Below, piece by piece: positions 37,850 to 52,699 of a stretch of 64,000 bases of DNA. The stretch is from Ilex aquifolium. Lineage: Eukaryota > Streptophyta > Magnoliopsida > Aquifoliales > Aquifoliaceae. The notes under the pieces were generated by a model. The model was not told the origin of the DNA. It did not search any database and was given only the letters and a program-made list of their open reading frames with translations. Positions within the stretch are counted from its first letter, which is position 1. Every line of letters starts with the position of its first letter. Location: the NCBI GenBank assembly GCA_951799425.1, contig OX637402.1, positions 32,827,492-32,891,491 of the forward strand. The letters run 5' to 3'. Position numbers and translations under genes: made by a program.

Positions 37850-38350
37850 TTGTCACCATTGTAAAAAAATGAAGTTAATTGTCATTTTTATAATTAAAAA
37901 ATATCAATTATTCACTAACAATGCATTAAATTTATTCAATAAACGATGTTCTAAACATTATCACTAAAATATTAGCATAGTAAAACTATTAAACTAAAAT
38001 TTAAGAGGTAAACATAGTATAAAAATAAAAAATCGATTGACACATAATAAATACTATAATCAATACTCGAATAAAAATAAAAGATAATTTTTCATAGAAA
38101 AAATAAAGTCAAATGAAGATCAGTTTATAGAACTTTCACTTGCAAAAATTCATAATAAAATGAAGGTCATCTGAAGAAAGCCTTATTATAATAAAAAATA
38201 TTAAATAATTGAAATAAGAAAATTATAGAGTGAGCACAGGTAAAAATATATGTATAATTTTTAGAATATAAATATAAGTATACATATTATATTTAAAAAA
38301 AAAATTTGAGGGTGGGTCACGCACTCCTGTGTAGTTCTGCCCATATTTGT
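37640..38350. mobile_element. decayed Tip100-like hAT copy, inverted
   Basis: 'acggatctagaatttt', 'tacatgaagtccatttaaca' and 'taattacactgtataatata' at 37655-37800 correspond in inverse to the right part of the hAT element at 27230-27419. The other end, 'gagggtgggtcacgcactcc' with 'ttctgcccata' near 38310-38347, corresponds to its left end. No target duplication could be fixed. It lies inside the Helitron-like insert. Confidence 0.55.
37808..37844. repeat. (TA)n microsatellite
   Basis: About 18 uninterrupted 'ta' units inside the decayed hAT copy. Confidence 0.95.
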
Positions 38351-40060
38351 CATCCCATATATATCTATCTATCTAACTATGTCTATATCTATATGATCTT
38401 AATTAGATTTTTCTTCTTTTTACATCTCTCTTTCCTACACACACCCTCATTTCTCGTATAACTTTATATTTCTATCTACCTCCTACTCAAACACACACAC
38501 ACACACCTCTCTCTATCCCAAACACATATAATAATAAAGTAACAGGAGTTGGAGAGTTTGACTCGGACGACTATATATATCTAATAATAACAAAATACAT
38601 CTAACACCCGTTAAAACTCTAATCTCTCTCTATATCATACTTTCATCTCTCATAAGTTTTATCTCATCTCTCATATAACTCTCTCTTGCTCTCTATACAC
38701 CCGCCAACATACATACGCCAATATCAACTCCTACTAAAAAAAACAGAAATTTTTTAGGTTTAATAATTAATCTATATCTATATTTTTATATATACTATTT
38801 ATAAATGTCAACATCAGTGAAAAACTTTTAATTTTTTATTTTATCCCTAATTCTTATAATAAATCTAATTACACCCACTTATATATTTTCATATAATTTT
38901 TGTTTTTACTATTATTTGATTTTCAACTTGTTTTGAACTATTTTATAAAAGACTTCTAAATTTTTTTGAACTCATTTATCAGTAGTACAGTTATATACAA
39001 TTTTCTATATCTATATGAATAAGTAAAAACAAATATTTTTTAAGTTTAATGATTAAATATATAAATTGTGTACATATTGATATTTTTTAGGAGTCGTGTT
39101 TTTAGAGAAGTTTTGTCAAATTTTTTTAGAAAAATAGTGTTTTCAAATTGATCTTAAATTGTACAACTAAAGAAAATAATAAAAATAAAATACTGTTTGA
39201 AAATATTTATATTATATAACTAGTGCTAGAGGTTTTTTGAATTACTTAGTGCGTTTATTACTAGTTGTCTTATAATATACCAAACAGTTATTCATGCGTT
39301 TTAATAAACTAAACAATTATACAAAATTTGACACCAACCCAATTTTGTCATTCAGTTGTTTACATAAACTAAATAGTTGCACCATTTAATATCGCGATAT
39401 CGTTACACCAATTATATATACCAAATTTAGTATAATGGTAAAGTTTTTTGTGTAATGATAAACCCAATTTGGTGTATATAATTGGTGTAACTATGTTGTG
39501 ATACTAAATGATGTAACTCTTTGATTTATGTAAATAAGTGAATGACAAATTGGGTTAGTGTTGTAATTTCGTGTAATTGTTTAGTATAACTGTTTGGTTA
39601 ATTAGAACACATGAGTAACTGTTTGGTGTATTATAAGATATTTTTAACTAATTGGTGTAACTGATTAATATAATTGTGTTGTTATAACGTTAATATAAGG
39701 AGAAAGAATAAGGAAATAAGGAGAGAGTGAATGAGAGAGAGAAAAAAGGGAGAGGGAGAGGGAGAGATGAAAAAATTAAATCAAATATTTACATATTTGA
39801 AAAAAATAAATTATTAATGTGAGATAAAGAGAGAGAGAGAGAGAGATAAAGAGAGAGAGATAGATAGAGAGAAAATAGGGAAGAGATAGTAAGAGAATAA
39901 TTGAGAGAAAGAAGGAGAGAGAGAGTAATGGAGTAATAAATGACCTTTTAGTCTTTTTTTTAAAAAAAAATACACTTAAGGCCAAATAAATTTTTTTAAT
40001 GTAATTTAACTCAAATAAATTTAAATTTTTACATCGACTTCCAAATTACCCTTCGAAGAA

Positions 40061-40811
40061 AGACAAGTGTGTTGTGTGTTTGGCCAAAAATCGGATCAAT
40101 TAGGCCCCAGCCCTTTCACGTAACTTGACTCGAATTTGATTTGGGCTGGGATTGGATGGGGTGGGCTGGAGAGATGTCTGGTGGTCGTGCAGCCATAACA
40201 TCGTAGTACAGTACTGAGAAAATGAATAATGTTACACTGACCAAATTTAGAGCCCAAATGACATGGCAGCTGACTTGGGCTTCTCTATTTGGTGCCATGT
40301 CATTTGGGCCCCAATAAAAACTTCAAATGACATGCTGTCATGTTATTTGAGCTCTAAATTTGATCTCAAAATTTGATCAATGTAACATTACTCCTGAAAA
40401 ATATCCCGGGAAGGGTGACTCGTCTAATCGTTTTCTACTGTCTCTTACTCTTTTAACGCTTTTTTGCTTTTTCATGTTTCAATCCACGGGGACGTCATTC
40501 ATGAAGTGTCATTGAAAGCGATATTTGATTGTCTTTAGTTTATTGTTATGTCCGTTATTTTGTCGCTTAAGCACTAAATACTGCTTTATTTTATTTTCGA
40601 CTCTTTCTAATACCTAACATTTTTTCCGATGTGTTAGATATTTAGTATTAATGTGGTTTATTCCAACCACATTCAGCTGGTTTAGAATTTTGTTTTATAT
40701 CAAAAAATTAATTTTTATATTTTTTTAATTTTGTTTCGGTGCCAATTAAACTCAACATACTCTAAACCCTTTTATTTATTTTTAAATAATCGTTGGTTTC
40801 CAAACCTCTTA
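40061..40811. other. spacer with one MITE, otherwise nothing recognised
   Basis: Apart from the MITE at 40224-40393 this is AT-rich sequence without a gene. Confidence 0.4.
40224..40393. mobile_element. 170-bp MITE with inverted ends
   Basis: 'gaataatgttacactgacca' and 'aatttagagc' at the left are mirrored by 'gatctcaaaatttgatcaat' and 'gtaacattactc' at the right. The interior is also self-complementary ('caaatgacatggcagctgac' against 'tgccatgtcatttggg'). Flanks 'ctgagaaaat' and 'ctgaaaaat' are similar, but not a clean duplication. Confidence 0.6.
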
Positions 40812-41834
40812 GAGTGTGTTTGGGTAATGAGATAAAGGGGGTTAACACCATAAGGATAGCTAAATAAAGTAGTGGGTCCCATTTATTATTTGTTTGGGAA
40901 GCATTTTTTGAGGCTGGATAACAATCCCGGGTCAAGCCTTGACCCGGTTGCTACAGTGGCAGTTAACCCTCCTATACCGGCTACAATTAGCCCACCCCCC
41001 CGGGCAACAGGTTAATCACACCTAGACATATTTGCCCCTCCTCTCTTTCTCCTGTCACTCAACCCTCTCTTTTTCTCCTGTCAACCCCTAGTTGAGCAAT
41101 AGCTGAGCTCGTCCATATGTAGGCTGAGCTCGTCCAAGGGCTGTTGCACAGAGGCGAGGAAGAATACGGCATTCACTGAGTTCTCAAACCCTTCGGTTGT
41201 TTGAGGAAGAGGAAGGGAGTAAGCTTCAATGTGGGTTTGACAATGGAAATGAGCAGAGGAAGCAATCTTGGACACCCTTTGGGCCTTACAGAAGATCAAG
41301 TAATCGAACGATCGAAATGCTTGGAAATAGTTTATTGCCGATTGGTTGGCACTCCACAAGGGCATTATATCGAACAGCTGGACTGCGTTTTTTGATACAC
41401 TGACGAACTTGGATTGGCTATACCATTTCGAATGGGAAATGAATGTGGTTTGAAGTGTTAACGATCACAAACATATGAAACAAGTAGACAGAGAGGTTTG
41501 CCGGTTTTGTTCCGGCGAAAGATGTAGGTATGTGAGGGCGTGTTTAGGTTGGGTTCCGCCGAAATAGCCACAGCAACCTCAACTGCCTGAGAGAGGGGGC
41601 AAACATGGATTACCAACTTTTGTTATTGCTAGTAATAGCAAAATAGAAAGTAATTGCACGGATTTATAATAATTTTATCCCTAGGTTTTTTTTTTTTCCA
41701 GATTATTACTTTAGGCATCTTTGTCTCGTATTTTTGTGGGTTCTTATAAAAAAATATTTTACTCATATTTGATTTATTTATTAATATATATCATACGAAC
41801 TGTATCATATTAGATTCGTGTCATATATAAATTA

Positions 41835-42611
41835 CTAGTTATTACCTGTGCCTGAAGGCACAGAGTAATAAAAAATGGTAAACAATAAACATATTTGTTT
41901 TCATTTTCAAAATTAAATCACAAACATAAATAAGAGATAAAAGAATTTAAACATCGGTTTGTAGTAGGGGTAAGAGGTGGTGGGGCGGTAGTGGTGGTGG
42001 TAGGAGACGATTATGGTTGTGATGGTGGTGGCGGTGGTGGTGGCATTGGGGGAGAGGGTGGGGGTGGCGGTGGCGACAACGACGACGGTGGTGGTGGCGA
42101 TGACGACAATGGTGGTGGTTGTGGCGGCGACGGTGGTGGCGATGACGACGATGGTGGTGGTGGTAGTGGTGACGGGACGGAGACGGCGGTGGTAGTGGCG
42201 GTGGTGGAGGTGGTGGCAGCGGTGGTGGTGGTGGTGGCGGCAGTGGTGGTGGTGGTGTCGGTGGAGGGGGGGCGACGACGGTGGTGGGGGTTGTGGCGGT
42301 GGTGGTGGTGGCAGCAGGGGTAGTGGTGGTGGTGGTGGCGGCGGTGGTGGCGGCGGTAGAGGTAGTGATGAGGCGGTTTCAAACATTATTTTTTTTTTTA
42401 AAGTACTTATGAAAAATAATTTCTAAAATTACTTTTAAAAAGTCATTCTAAACACACCCTTAATGACCTATTTTCCTATTAAATATAGAGTGTTAATATT
42501 AGCCGTTAGATTAACTTTAAAGTAAAATTTAAAGCGATCTCAACCGCGAATAGCAAAAGTTATTTTGTTTATCTTTTGGAATTTGAATTGTAAGCTACTT
42601 TATTATATAGA
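41835..42611 (-). mobile_element. non-autonomous Helitron, copy B
   Basis: It has the same termini as copy A (minus-strand 5' TCTATATAATAAAGTAG; 3' hairpin GTGCCTTCAGGCAC then 'ATAACTAG') and is inserted between A (41834) and T (42612). The two copies agree through both flanks of the G-rich tract, for example 'gcgatctcaaccgcgaatag' and 'aagaatttaa..atcggtttg'. The tract is longer here (about 41978-42370 against 25378-25640), so the size difference of 777 to 633 bp is mostly repeat expansion. Confidence 0.85.
41978..42370. repeat. imperfect (GGT/GGC)n tract inside Helitron B
   Basis: The G-rich triplet repeat corresponds to that of copy A but is about 130 bp longer. Open frames of 60-157 codons on both strands here are composition artefacts. 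Confidence 0.9.
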
Positions 42612-42664
42612 TGTATAAATAAGTCGTGTTGTATATTTTTTTAATTAACTTCAATCATACTTAA

Positions 42665-43363
42665 TGATGGTGTAAACCTGCGCGAATGAGCTATGGGATT
42701 GGATTATGTGGTATGAACGATCTGTGTGGGGTTTGATGTGGCATCTGAGCTACAAGGCTCGTGTATCGATGGACGAATGCTCTAATTAACCGATGTGTAG
42801 TGCGTGTGAGACAGTAGAAGTATAGTGGTTCACCGGCTAACGAGCTCGGCTAGTCCACTCTCTAATGGAGGCTCTTGCTCCTTTCTCTTTATTGATGAAT
42901 TGAACGTGTTACAGTAGAATACTCGGGGTATCTCTCTCTTAATGGAGGTTGTCCCTCCCTTTTTATAGCCTCATGCCTACCTCTAATTCGGAATTATATC
43001 CTCCATTGAAGGGATTTCTCCCTATCTTCATCTATAATCTCGGAGTTACCTAGACTTCCTATAGCTGGCTCCAAATGGCGTGGTTTTTGCCTTTTATCAT
43101 GGGATCCTCTCCTTGATTGTAGGAGAGGATCCTTGCTGGTAATGTGCTACACGCCTTGGATTAGCTGAATTCCCATTATGAGGATACCTACTGTCCTCTT
43201 GCTGTCCTCTTAGCATTCATCCTCTTGTGTCTTCAGCTGGGAATACAAGTGCTGACTGGTCGAGCTCAGACCATGGCTGGATGAGCTCGGTTTATCTTCC
43301 CTGACCTCGAGAGCCGAGCTCTTTTCCTGAGCTCGTGTCTGGGGTTTATTTTAAGTATCATCA
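42665..43363. mobile_element. solo LTR of an LTR retrotransposon
   Basis: It begins TGATGGTGTAAACC and ends 'aagtatCATCA', so short inverted TGATG..CATCA ends are present. A perfect 5-bp duplication CTTAA flanks it at 42660-42664 and 43364-43368. Length is 699 bp. The surroundings contain no gag-pol, primer site or second LTR, so it is a solo LTR left by recombination. The Copia or Gypsy origin cannot be told. Confidence 0.85.
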
Positions 43364-44069
43364 CTTAATATGTTGATCAATTGTGTCGTATTAGATCCAC
43401 TCGTTTACAAATGAGTGACTTAAAAAATATTGAAATCCTCAAATTTTGTGTCGTATTAATGGATCAATGGTCTACGTATTAATGGATCAATGGTCTACCC
43501 TTATATCAATTATTCACTTTGCTACTAAAAAAAAATATTAATATTTTAATGTATATATGTTATTATGTATATGTGAAAAATGTTTAATTTTGTTAGAGTA
43601 AGCCACCGATCCAAACATAGGATATAATTGGTTTGAATTAGATAGAGTCATGGGTAAAATGGTAAACTACTACAAAATATTTGGTGTAATCTATGAGACC
43701 CACACAATTACACATTTATTTACCAAACAAAGATTTGGATTGGATATACTCCCTAACCTTGAATTTTAAGTGGATAAGTGGGTTTGGTTTGAATGTGTTA
43801 GAATAAAAAAAAAGATATCCTATCCTATCCAAACCCACTATCCAAACACACCCTTACTTTCCGGGGACTATGCTAATTGAACAATCTACTACCGTCGACT
43901 GTGGGTACTGGACTAAAAATCAACTGGTAAGGTCAGAGGATAAAATAGACAATTCACGCCAACAATAATTAACATCCCAACAAAACTACAAAAGAACCCC
44001 AATTTCCTTGGCGAGTGAACGGTCCAAGATATCTTTTACCGTATTACGACAATAAGCAATAGAAACAGT

Positions 44070-44078
44070 ACACGTGTC
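44070..44078 (+). promoter_or_regulatory. ABRE/G-box in the RD19-like promoter
   Basis: ACACGTGTC lies 122 bp upstream of the chosen start codon and about 50 bp upstream of the TATA box, a typical ABA-response element position. RD19 genes are named for induction by dehydration, so the site fits; binding is inferred. Confidence 0.6.
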
Positions 44079-44122
44079 AAGATCCCAACGAATCATTCCC
44101 ACCCACTATCTTCCACTAGCGA

Positions 44123-44130
44123 ATATAAAT
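44123..44130 (+). promoter_or_regulatory. TATA box of the RD19-like gene
   Basis: 'atataaat' within 'gcgaatataaatctccc'. Transcription would begin near 44150-44160. This argues that translation starts at the ATG at 44192 and not at 44150. Confidence 0.7.
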
Positions 44131-44191
44131 CTCCCCCAAAACCAGTGAAATGTCCCTTGCTTTCACAGCCCATCCCTATCTGTCTCCTCCG

Positions 44192-48075
<3,884 letters not shown>

Positions 48076-48239
48076 ATCATCATGAAGGTTCTGCATTGGG
48101 GTTTGTCTAATTGGGTCTCTTGTATATATTAAGCGCAATGAAGATCTGTATTAAGGTATGTTCAATTTGGTCTCGTGTAAACACTATTGCTACCATATAT
48201 ATTGTTGCAGCAGACTATTGTAAGTCTATTCGGTGTTTT

Positions 48240-48400
48240 CCTACCAATGTTACAGAACTGATTTGGAAAATCTGAAAACTAGGGTTTGACTGTTTTTAAC
48301 CCTCATATTAGTTGGCTCTGTGTTCCGACAATGTTACAGAACTGATTTGGAAAATCTAAAAACTAGGGTTCGACCGTTGCTGCATTGGAGAATGGCATTT
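48240..48400. repeat. two-copy tandem duplication, period 84 bp
   Basis: 'aatgttacagaactgatttg' followed by 'gaaaatct.aaaactagggtt' is found at 48246 and 48330, just past the 3' end of the RD19-like gene. Probably non-functional. Confidence 0.8.
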
Positions 48401-49529
48401 TCTATATGATATCAAAGGAAAACTCTACTGTACGGAAAAAAATTTCGGTACTGATAGCGTTGGTTATTATTTTGTATGATAAATTATAACATTGAAAGAA
48501 GAAGTTACGACCGCTCAAGAGATCACAGATATTCATGATCAATCATGAAAAACGTGGTATTGATAGTAACATTCCATGATCGGTCATATTCTTTGAAGTT
48601 GTAATTTACACGTCAAAAAAGTAGTTACTTAGTCTTAAAAAGTTGTGATTTTTAATACCGATATTGCTTTTGATAGTGAAGAAGTTCCCGGTATTAATGT
48701 AAGGGTATAAGATTATTTCAAAATAGAATTGTTTGAACTTGATTTTAATATTTTAGAATCGATCTTATAATGTTATAATTAATCTCGATGTTTTTAGCCT
48801 TTATCTTATTATTTTAGGATAAACCCCAATATTAATAATAATTTGACCCTAATAAATTATAACTGACTCTTATGTAGCTGTAATTTTTGATGGGGTGGTT
48901 GTATTCCTATTTGTGACTCTGAAAACTGAGCACCAACATCGAAGTGCACAGTTCATACGAGAAAAAGCTTCATCAGTAATTGCAAGACGAGCCAATTATA
49001 TTCAATCGAAAGGTCTTCGGCAGCCAGAGTAAATAATGGTGCGAACAGAGAGAGAAACAGAGACAAAACAAGAGAGAGACAGAGAGGCGATCAGAATGTG
49101 TAGTGTACACCTGAGTTTTGTGTCGTGATTGACATAGGAAAAACAGAAAAGAGGGGCAAAAACGTGTGTCCGTCCTTGTATAATATCGGTCAAGTAAGAA
49201 ATAAATGTCATGGGATACAGAAATAGGCGGACAATGACAGAAATACCCCTCAATAGCTTCCCCTGCTAGTCACGTGGTATGTCTTTGATTCCAAAGGCAA
49301 ATGTTAGGGACCAATGGTTGTAATCTGTAAGCAAAAGATATTCACTTATGACATCATATGTAATGTTTGACGTGTTATGTCAAAACTAGTTATCTTTGAT
49401 CAATATAATCTTAAGGTAAGGTGATCAAGGGTGATTGTGAACCAGAACCTAACGTAGACTTATAAAAGACCAGGCCAACCCACAAGGCCACAATCCATGG
49501 AGTTCGATTAACACCGAGGATCAGCCTTA
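48401..49529. other. spacer, nothing recognised
   Basis: AT-rich sequence with an 'agagagaaacagagac' purine-rich part near 49045-49085. No gene. Confidence 0.4.
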
Positions 49530-50401
49530 AGTTTATATTTATTCGCCTAATTATAGATGAACTCATTAGACATATTTAAAATGATATCCCAAGATATATG
49601 TTATTTGCAGATGATATTATCTTAATAGATGAAATTCGAAGGGAAATTAACAATAAACTACAAATTTGGAGAGAGACACTCGAGTTAAAATGATTTAAAA
49701 TAAATAGAAGTAAGACTGAATACATGGAATGTAATTTTAGTAATAGTAATAGATATAGTAAAAAAGTTAATATTGAAATTCAAGAAATATCAACAAGTAA
49801 ACGATTTAGATATCTAGGATATAATTGAGAAATTTGAGACGATGTAAATCATAGAATCAATGTCGTTTGACTTAAGTGAAGAAAAGACTCTAACATATTA
49901 TGTGATAGAAAGATACCAAAAAAATTAAAAAGATAAGTATTGTCGAACAATTATAAAGACAACAATGTTATATGAGACAGAATGTTGGGCAACTAAAAAA
50001 CAACATAATAACAAAATGAGTGTAGTGGAAATAAAAATGTTAACGTTGATATGTGCAAAACTAGAAAGGATAGAATACAAAATGATCGTATTAGAGAAAT
50101 GTTAGGAGTAGCTTCAATTGATGACAAGTTGAGAGAAAATAAATTAAGATGGTTTAGTAATATTTAATGGAGGTTGATAGAGGCACCGGTTAAAAAAAGT
50201 GATAAAATTTCTTTTAATATTACTAGGAGTAGAGGTAGATCTAAATTAAAATTGAACGTAATAATAAGAAAAAATATAAAAATATTTAATTTAAATGAGC
50301 GTATAACGCATGACCGAAATGAATAGAGAAGATAGACTCATATAGTCGACCCCAAATGATTAGGACATAAGACTTAATTTAATTTGATTTGATTTGATTT
50401 A
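49530..50401 (+). pseudogene. RTE-type LINE relic with its 3' end
   Basis: Read through stops, the sequence gives 'MLFADDIILIDEIRREINNK', then 'WRETLE', 'KTEYMECNFSNSN', 'FRYLGY', 'DDVNHRI', 'LCDRKIPKKLK', 'KLRENKLRWF'-like and 'TRSRGRSKLKL'-like blocks. This is the order seen in the C-terminal part of plant RTE-clade reverse transcriptases. FADD is the RT catalytic motif. The end 'cgaccccaaatgattaggac' followed by 'ttgatttgatttgattt' is the usual 3' tail of this group. Many stops show it is dead. Confidence 0.75.
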
Positions 50402-50431
50402 TCATTGACAAAAATTGGTAGTCTTCCCTAA

Positions 50432-50719
50432 GAGCATCTCCAAGGAGCTAGTTATTCGACATTTGTTAGCTAAAATAAAGAGCCAAACCATAAAATTGTA
50501 CTCCAAGAGACTAACTATTTTATATTTGGAATAAATGACTCTCTACATTTGGCTAGCCTCCTTGACTAGCTATTTTATATTTGGAGAGTCAAATAGCTCT
50601 TTTTGCACTCTAAGGGAATAACTATTTTACATTTTGATGAGGTGTCAAGCTATGCAATGTTTTGACTTAAAATATTAATAGTAGTTAGCTAAATAAAGAG
50701 TATAATTGGAGTAAATTTA
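50432..50719. mobile_element. Tourist-like MITE, third member
   Basis: TAA (50429-50431) precedes GAGCATCTCCAAGGAGC. The right end is 'ttagctaaataaagagtata' and 'attggagtaaattta', followed by TAA (50720-50722). The interior has paired 'agctattttatatttggag' motifs. Its left end matches the element in intron 2 of the RD19-like gene. It lies just beyond the RTE tail. Confidence 0.5.
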
Positions 50720-50913
50720 TAAAAATGGCTTTTTAAAATAAAGAATATAATATTTTAATATATTTTCAATAGCTATTTTGAAGAAAGATATTAATGGGCC
50801 GAAATCCACATGCTTCCCCGGCTTAACAATTTAACAATGCACAATACCATTCATATAAGGTGACGGCCAGGTACATATCAGGCCTTAATCAGGTATGGAG
50901 GCCAACAAGAGCC

Positions 50914-51506
50914 TAGGGGTGGCAATTTTCGACTTAACCCGACGACACGACTCGAACTCGACATGAATTTTATGGCACGAACTCGATTATAACTCGAAAA
51001 TGACCCGACACGCGAACACGAAATATAAATAGGTCATGTTCGGGTTCAACGCGCCAAACCCGAAATTGACACGATCGACCCGTTTATTTAAAAATTGACA
51101 CTTTCTTTTGCTTTTTCGTTTGTATGGTAATACGAACAACACGAAATTAACACGATCAACATGTTTAATTAATATTATAGAAATAAAATATTAATTATTT
51201 GTAACTGTTTATTAGACACTGATATAATTATTGTATAAAACATATATTTTTACTCATTATTATTATTATTAAGTTAATTTTTAGTTTGTAGAAAAAGAAT
51301 GAGCATAAAGTTCAATTAAGTGAAAATATAATCTTAGTGTTAAATTTTTTATTCAAAGTTTATGTGAGTCAACACGAATACGAACATGACACGAAAATAA
51401 ACAGGTCAACTCGACACGACACGATTACTTAAATGTGTTGAGTTAGGGTTGACTAATATTTGACACGAACACGTAATGACCCGACACGACTCAATTGCCA
51501 CCCCTA
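50914..51506. mobile_element. hAT-type MITE, 593 bp
   Basis: It starts TAGGGGTGGCAATTTTCGAC and ends with the inverse of TAGGGGTGGCAATTGAGTCG. Flanks CAAGAGCC (50906-50913) and CAAGAACC (51507-51514) form an 8-bp duplication with one mismatch. The arms are rich in 'cgacacgac' and 'gacccg' motifs. No transposase is present. Confidence 0.85.
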
Positions 51507-51539
51507 CAAGAACCAAATTCATCATTTTGGGATACTCTG

Positions 51540-51965
51540 TCTATAACTAGCGCACGTGGAGATCTCCATCTTAGGAAGAGAATTATGGAGCGCAGTCATT
51601 GAGGTGTGCATCGCTAGCTTCAAACACTTCGATCGTTATGTCGGCATCACGAATTCACCCCGCTCCCCATTATGAGGGTGACGCCTCAATCAGGGCTCCC
51701 TGTAATAGCGCCTCAATCAAGGCTCCCTCTAAGGCGCTATGAAATTGTACTTGCCTATAAATTGTAAGTCATGTCTACACATAAAGGACAACACACACAT
51801 TTCAATACACCACACCTTGAGTAATAAAACTCTCCGCCTCCGGCCATAGTCGTTATTCTTAATAGAGTAGGTCACTCAGACCGAATCACCTAATTTGTGT
51901 CTCTTGTTGTATTAAGCATTCCCATCACAGACACCATCATACACACAATCACACTTTTGATTGAT
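51540..51965 (+). mobile_element. LTR-like sequence, incomplete
   Basis: 'cctataaattgtaagtcatg' looks like an LTR TATA region, followed by 'gagtaataaaactctccgcc' and a U5-like stretch 'gtgtctcttgttgtattaag'. This order is typical of plant LTRs. The left boundary and target duplication were not found; the hAT MITE at 50914 may have split it. A 27-bp unit 'gcctcaatca.ggctccct' is repeated at about 51685-51730. Confidence 0.35.
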
Positions 51966-52384
51966 TTTGTATAAACCCATTTTGTATATCATCATAAATC
52001 ATGAATCATGAATCATTTTCCATTGTAAATTGCGAAGGCAATGGGATGAGAGTCAGCAAGGATTTTTTTTCTTTCAACTGTAGCATTTCTAGATTTGGTT
52101 TATAGGCTTGGACTTTGCTTGAACTCGGTTTTAAAACTTGAATTTATGACCAATCTTGACTTTTGTTTTCTAGATTATATGTTGAATTCGATTCGGTTTA
52201 TTTTAATGTTACAAGTTTGAATTCGAGCTAAGACACAAGTGAATTCAAAAAAAAAAAAAAAAATCCACCTCAATTTTGACTCATATATATCCTCACTATA
52301 TAAATTGATAACTAGTTTAACGCCTTATCCAACTGCATTACAGATGCTAATTTGTTATTTTTTCACCATCAAGCATATTCATGT

Positions 52385-52690
52385 ACTAACAATAATTATT
52401 TGTCTGAAAATAATATCAAAAATCAAGTATTGATCATTTAACATTTATTTTATAAATTATAAATGTGAAGATTACTGACCCATTGAAGAGTTATATAGTT
52501 GGATTATCTGACATTAGGAGTCGTACAAAGAAAATGATATTTTTAAATGAAAAAAAAAAGTTAGGATGAATTTGTACTATTGAATCAAAATAGATGAAAA
52601 TTTAATCAATGTTTGACTGTTGTTGCATTGTGTTTTTATAAATTGAGAATTTAATTTCTTAACTGTAATATTAAATAGATTATAATATAT
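52385..52690 (-). mobile_element. third copy of the intron-7 Helitron-like repeat
   Basis: It shares 'gtattgatca', 'gttggattatctgacattag', 'aggatgaattt', 'aatcaaaatagatgaaaatt' and 'tttataaattgagaattta' with the two copies in intron 7 of the Obg gene. The end 'aatagattataata' resembles the 'TCTATATAAT' terminus in inverse. Strongly decayed. Confidence 0.45.
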
Positions 52691-52699
52691 ATACCTTCT

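Larger units (their letters stand above)
37300..39264 (+). mobile_element. Helitron-like insertion in the left arm of the MULE-like element
   Basis: After host A (37299) the sequence TCTATATAATAAAGTAG begins, identical to the 5' end of the two intact Helitrons of this window. The left arm of the host element resumes near 39265 ('tgtcttataat'). Two CTAG|T ends are possible, at 39223 and 39264, and neither has a convincing GC hairpin, so the 3' end is uncertain. The interior contains a decayed hAT element and repeated blocks such as 'ctctcatataactctctct' (about 37530 and 38670). Confidence 0.5.
36916..40051. mobile_element. MULE-like element with very long inverted arms and nested inserts
   Basis: The left end GGGTTGGTTTGGGTGTAG with 'cttatttgag' is matched in inverse by the right end GGGTAATTTGGAAGTCG with 'atttatttgag'. 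Flanks are TTTGAAGAA (36907-36915) and TTCGAAGAA (40052-40060), a 9-bp duplication with one mismatch. The arms are CT-rich at 37020-37290 and GA-rich at 39680-39935, and include 'aaatatgtaaatatttgatt'. The arms continue to a palindrome centre near 39425 with 'tcttataata.accaaacagt'. The left arm is interrupted by a Helitron-like insert at 37300. No transposase is seen. Confidence 0.65.
40812..43853. mobile_element. possible PIF/Harbinger-like composite element
   Basis: The left end GAGTGTGTTTGGGTAATG and inverse right end GGGTGTGTTTGGATAGTG match at 15 of 18 positions, and both abut TTA (40809-40811 and 43854-43856), as PIF/Harbinger elements do. Beyond that the arms are not clearly similar, and a separate small MITE at 43600-43853 is an alternative. 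If one element, it carries a Helitron (41835-42611) and a solo LTR (42665-43363). No transposase is seen. Confidence 0.35.

Noticed and set aside
41913-42386. 157-codon Pro/His/Thr-rich frame on the minus strand
   Set aside because: Same reason: it covers the triplet tract of Helitron B, with competing frames on both strands.
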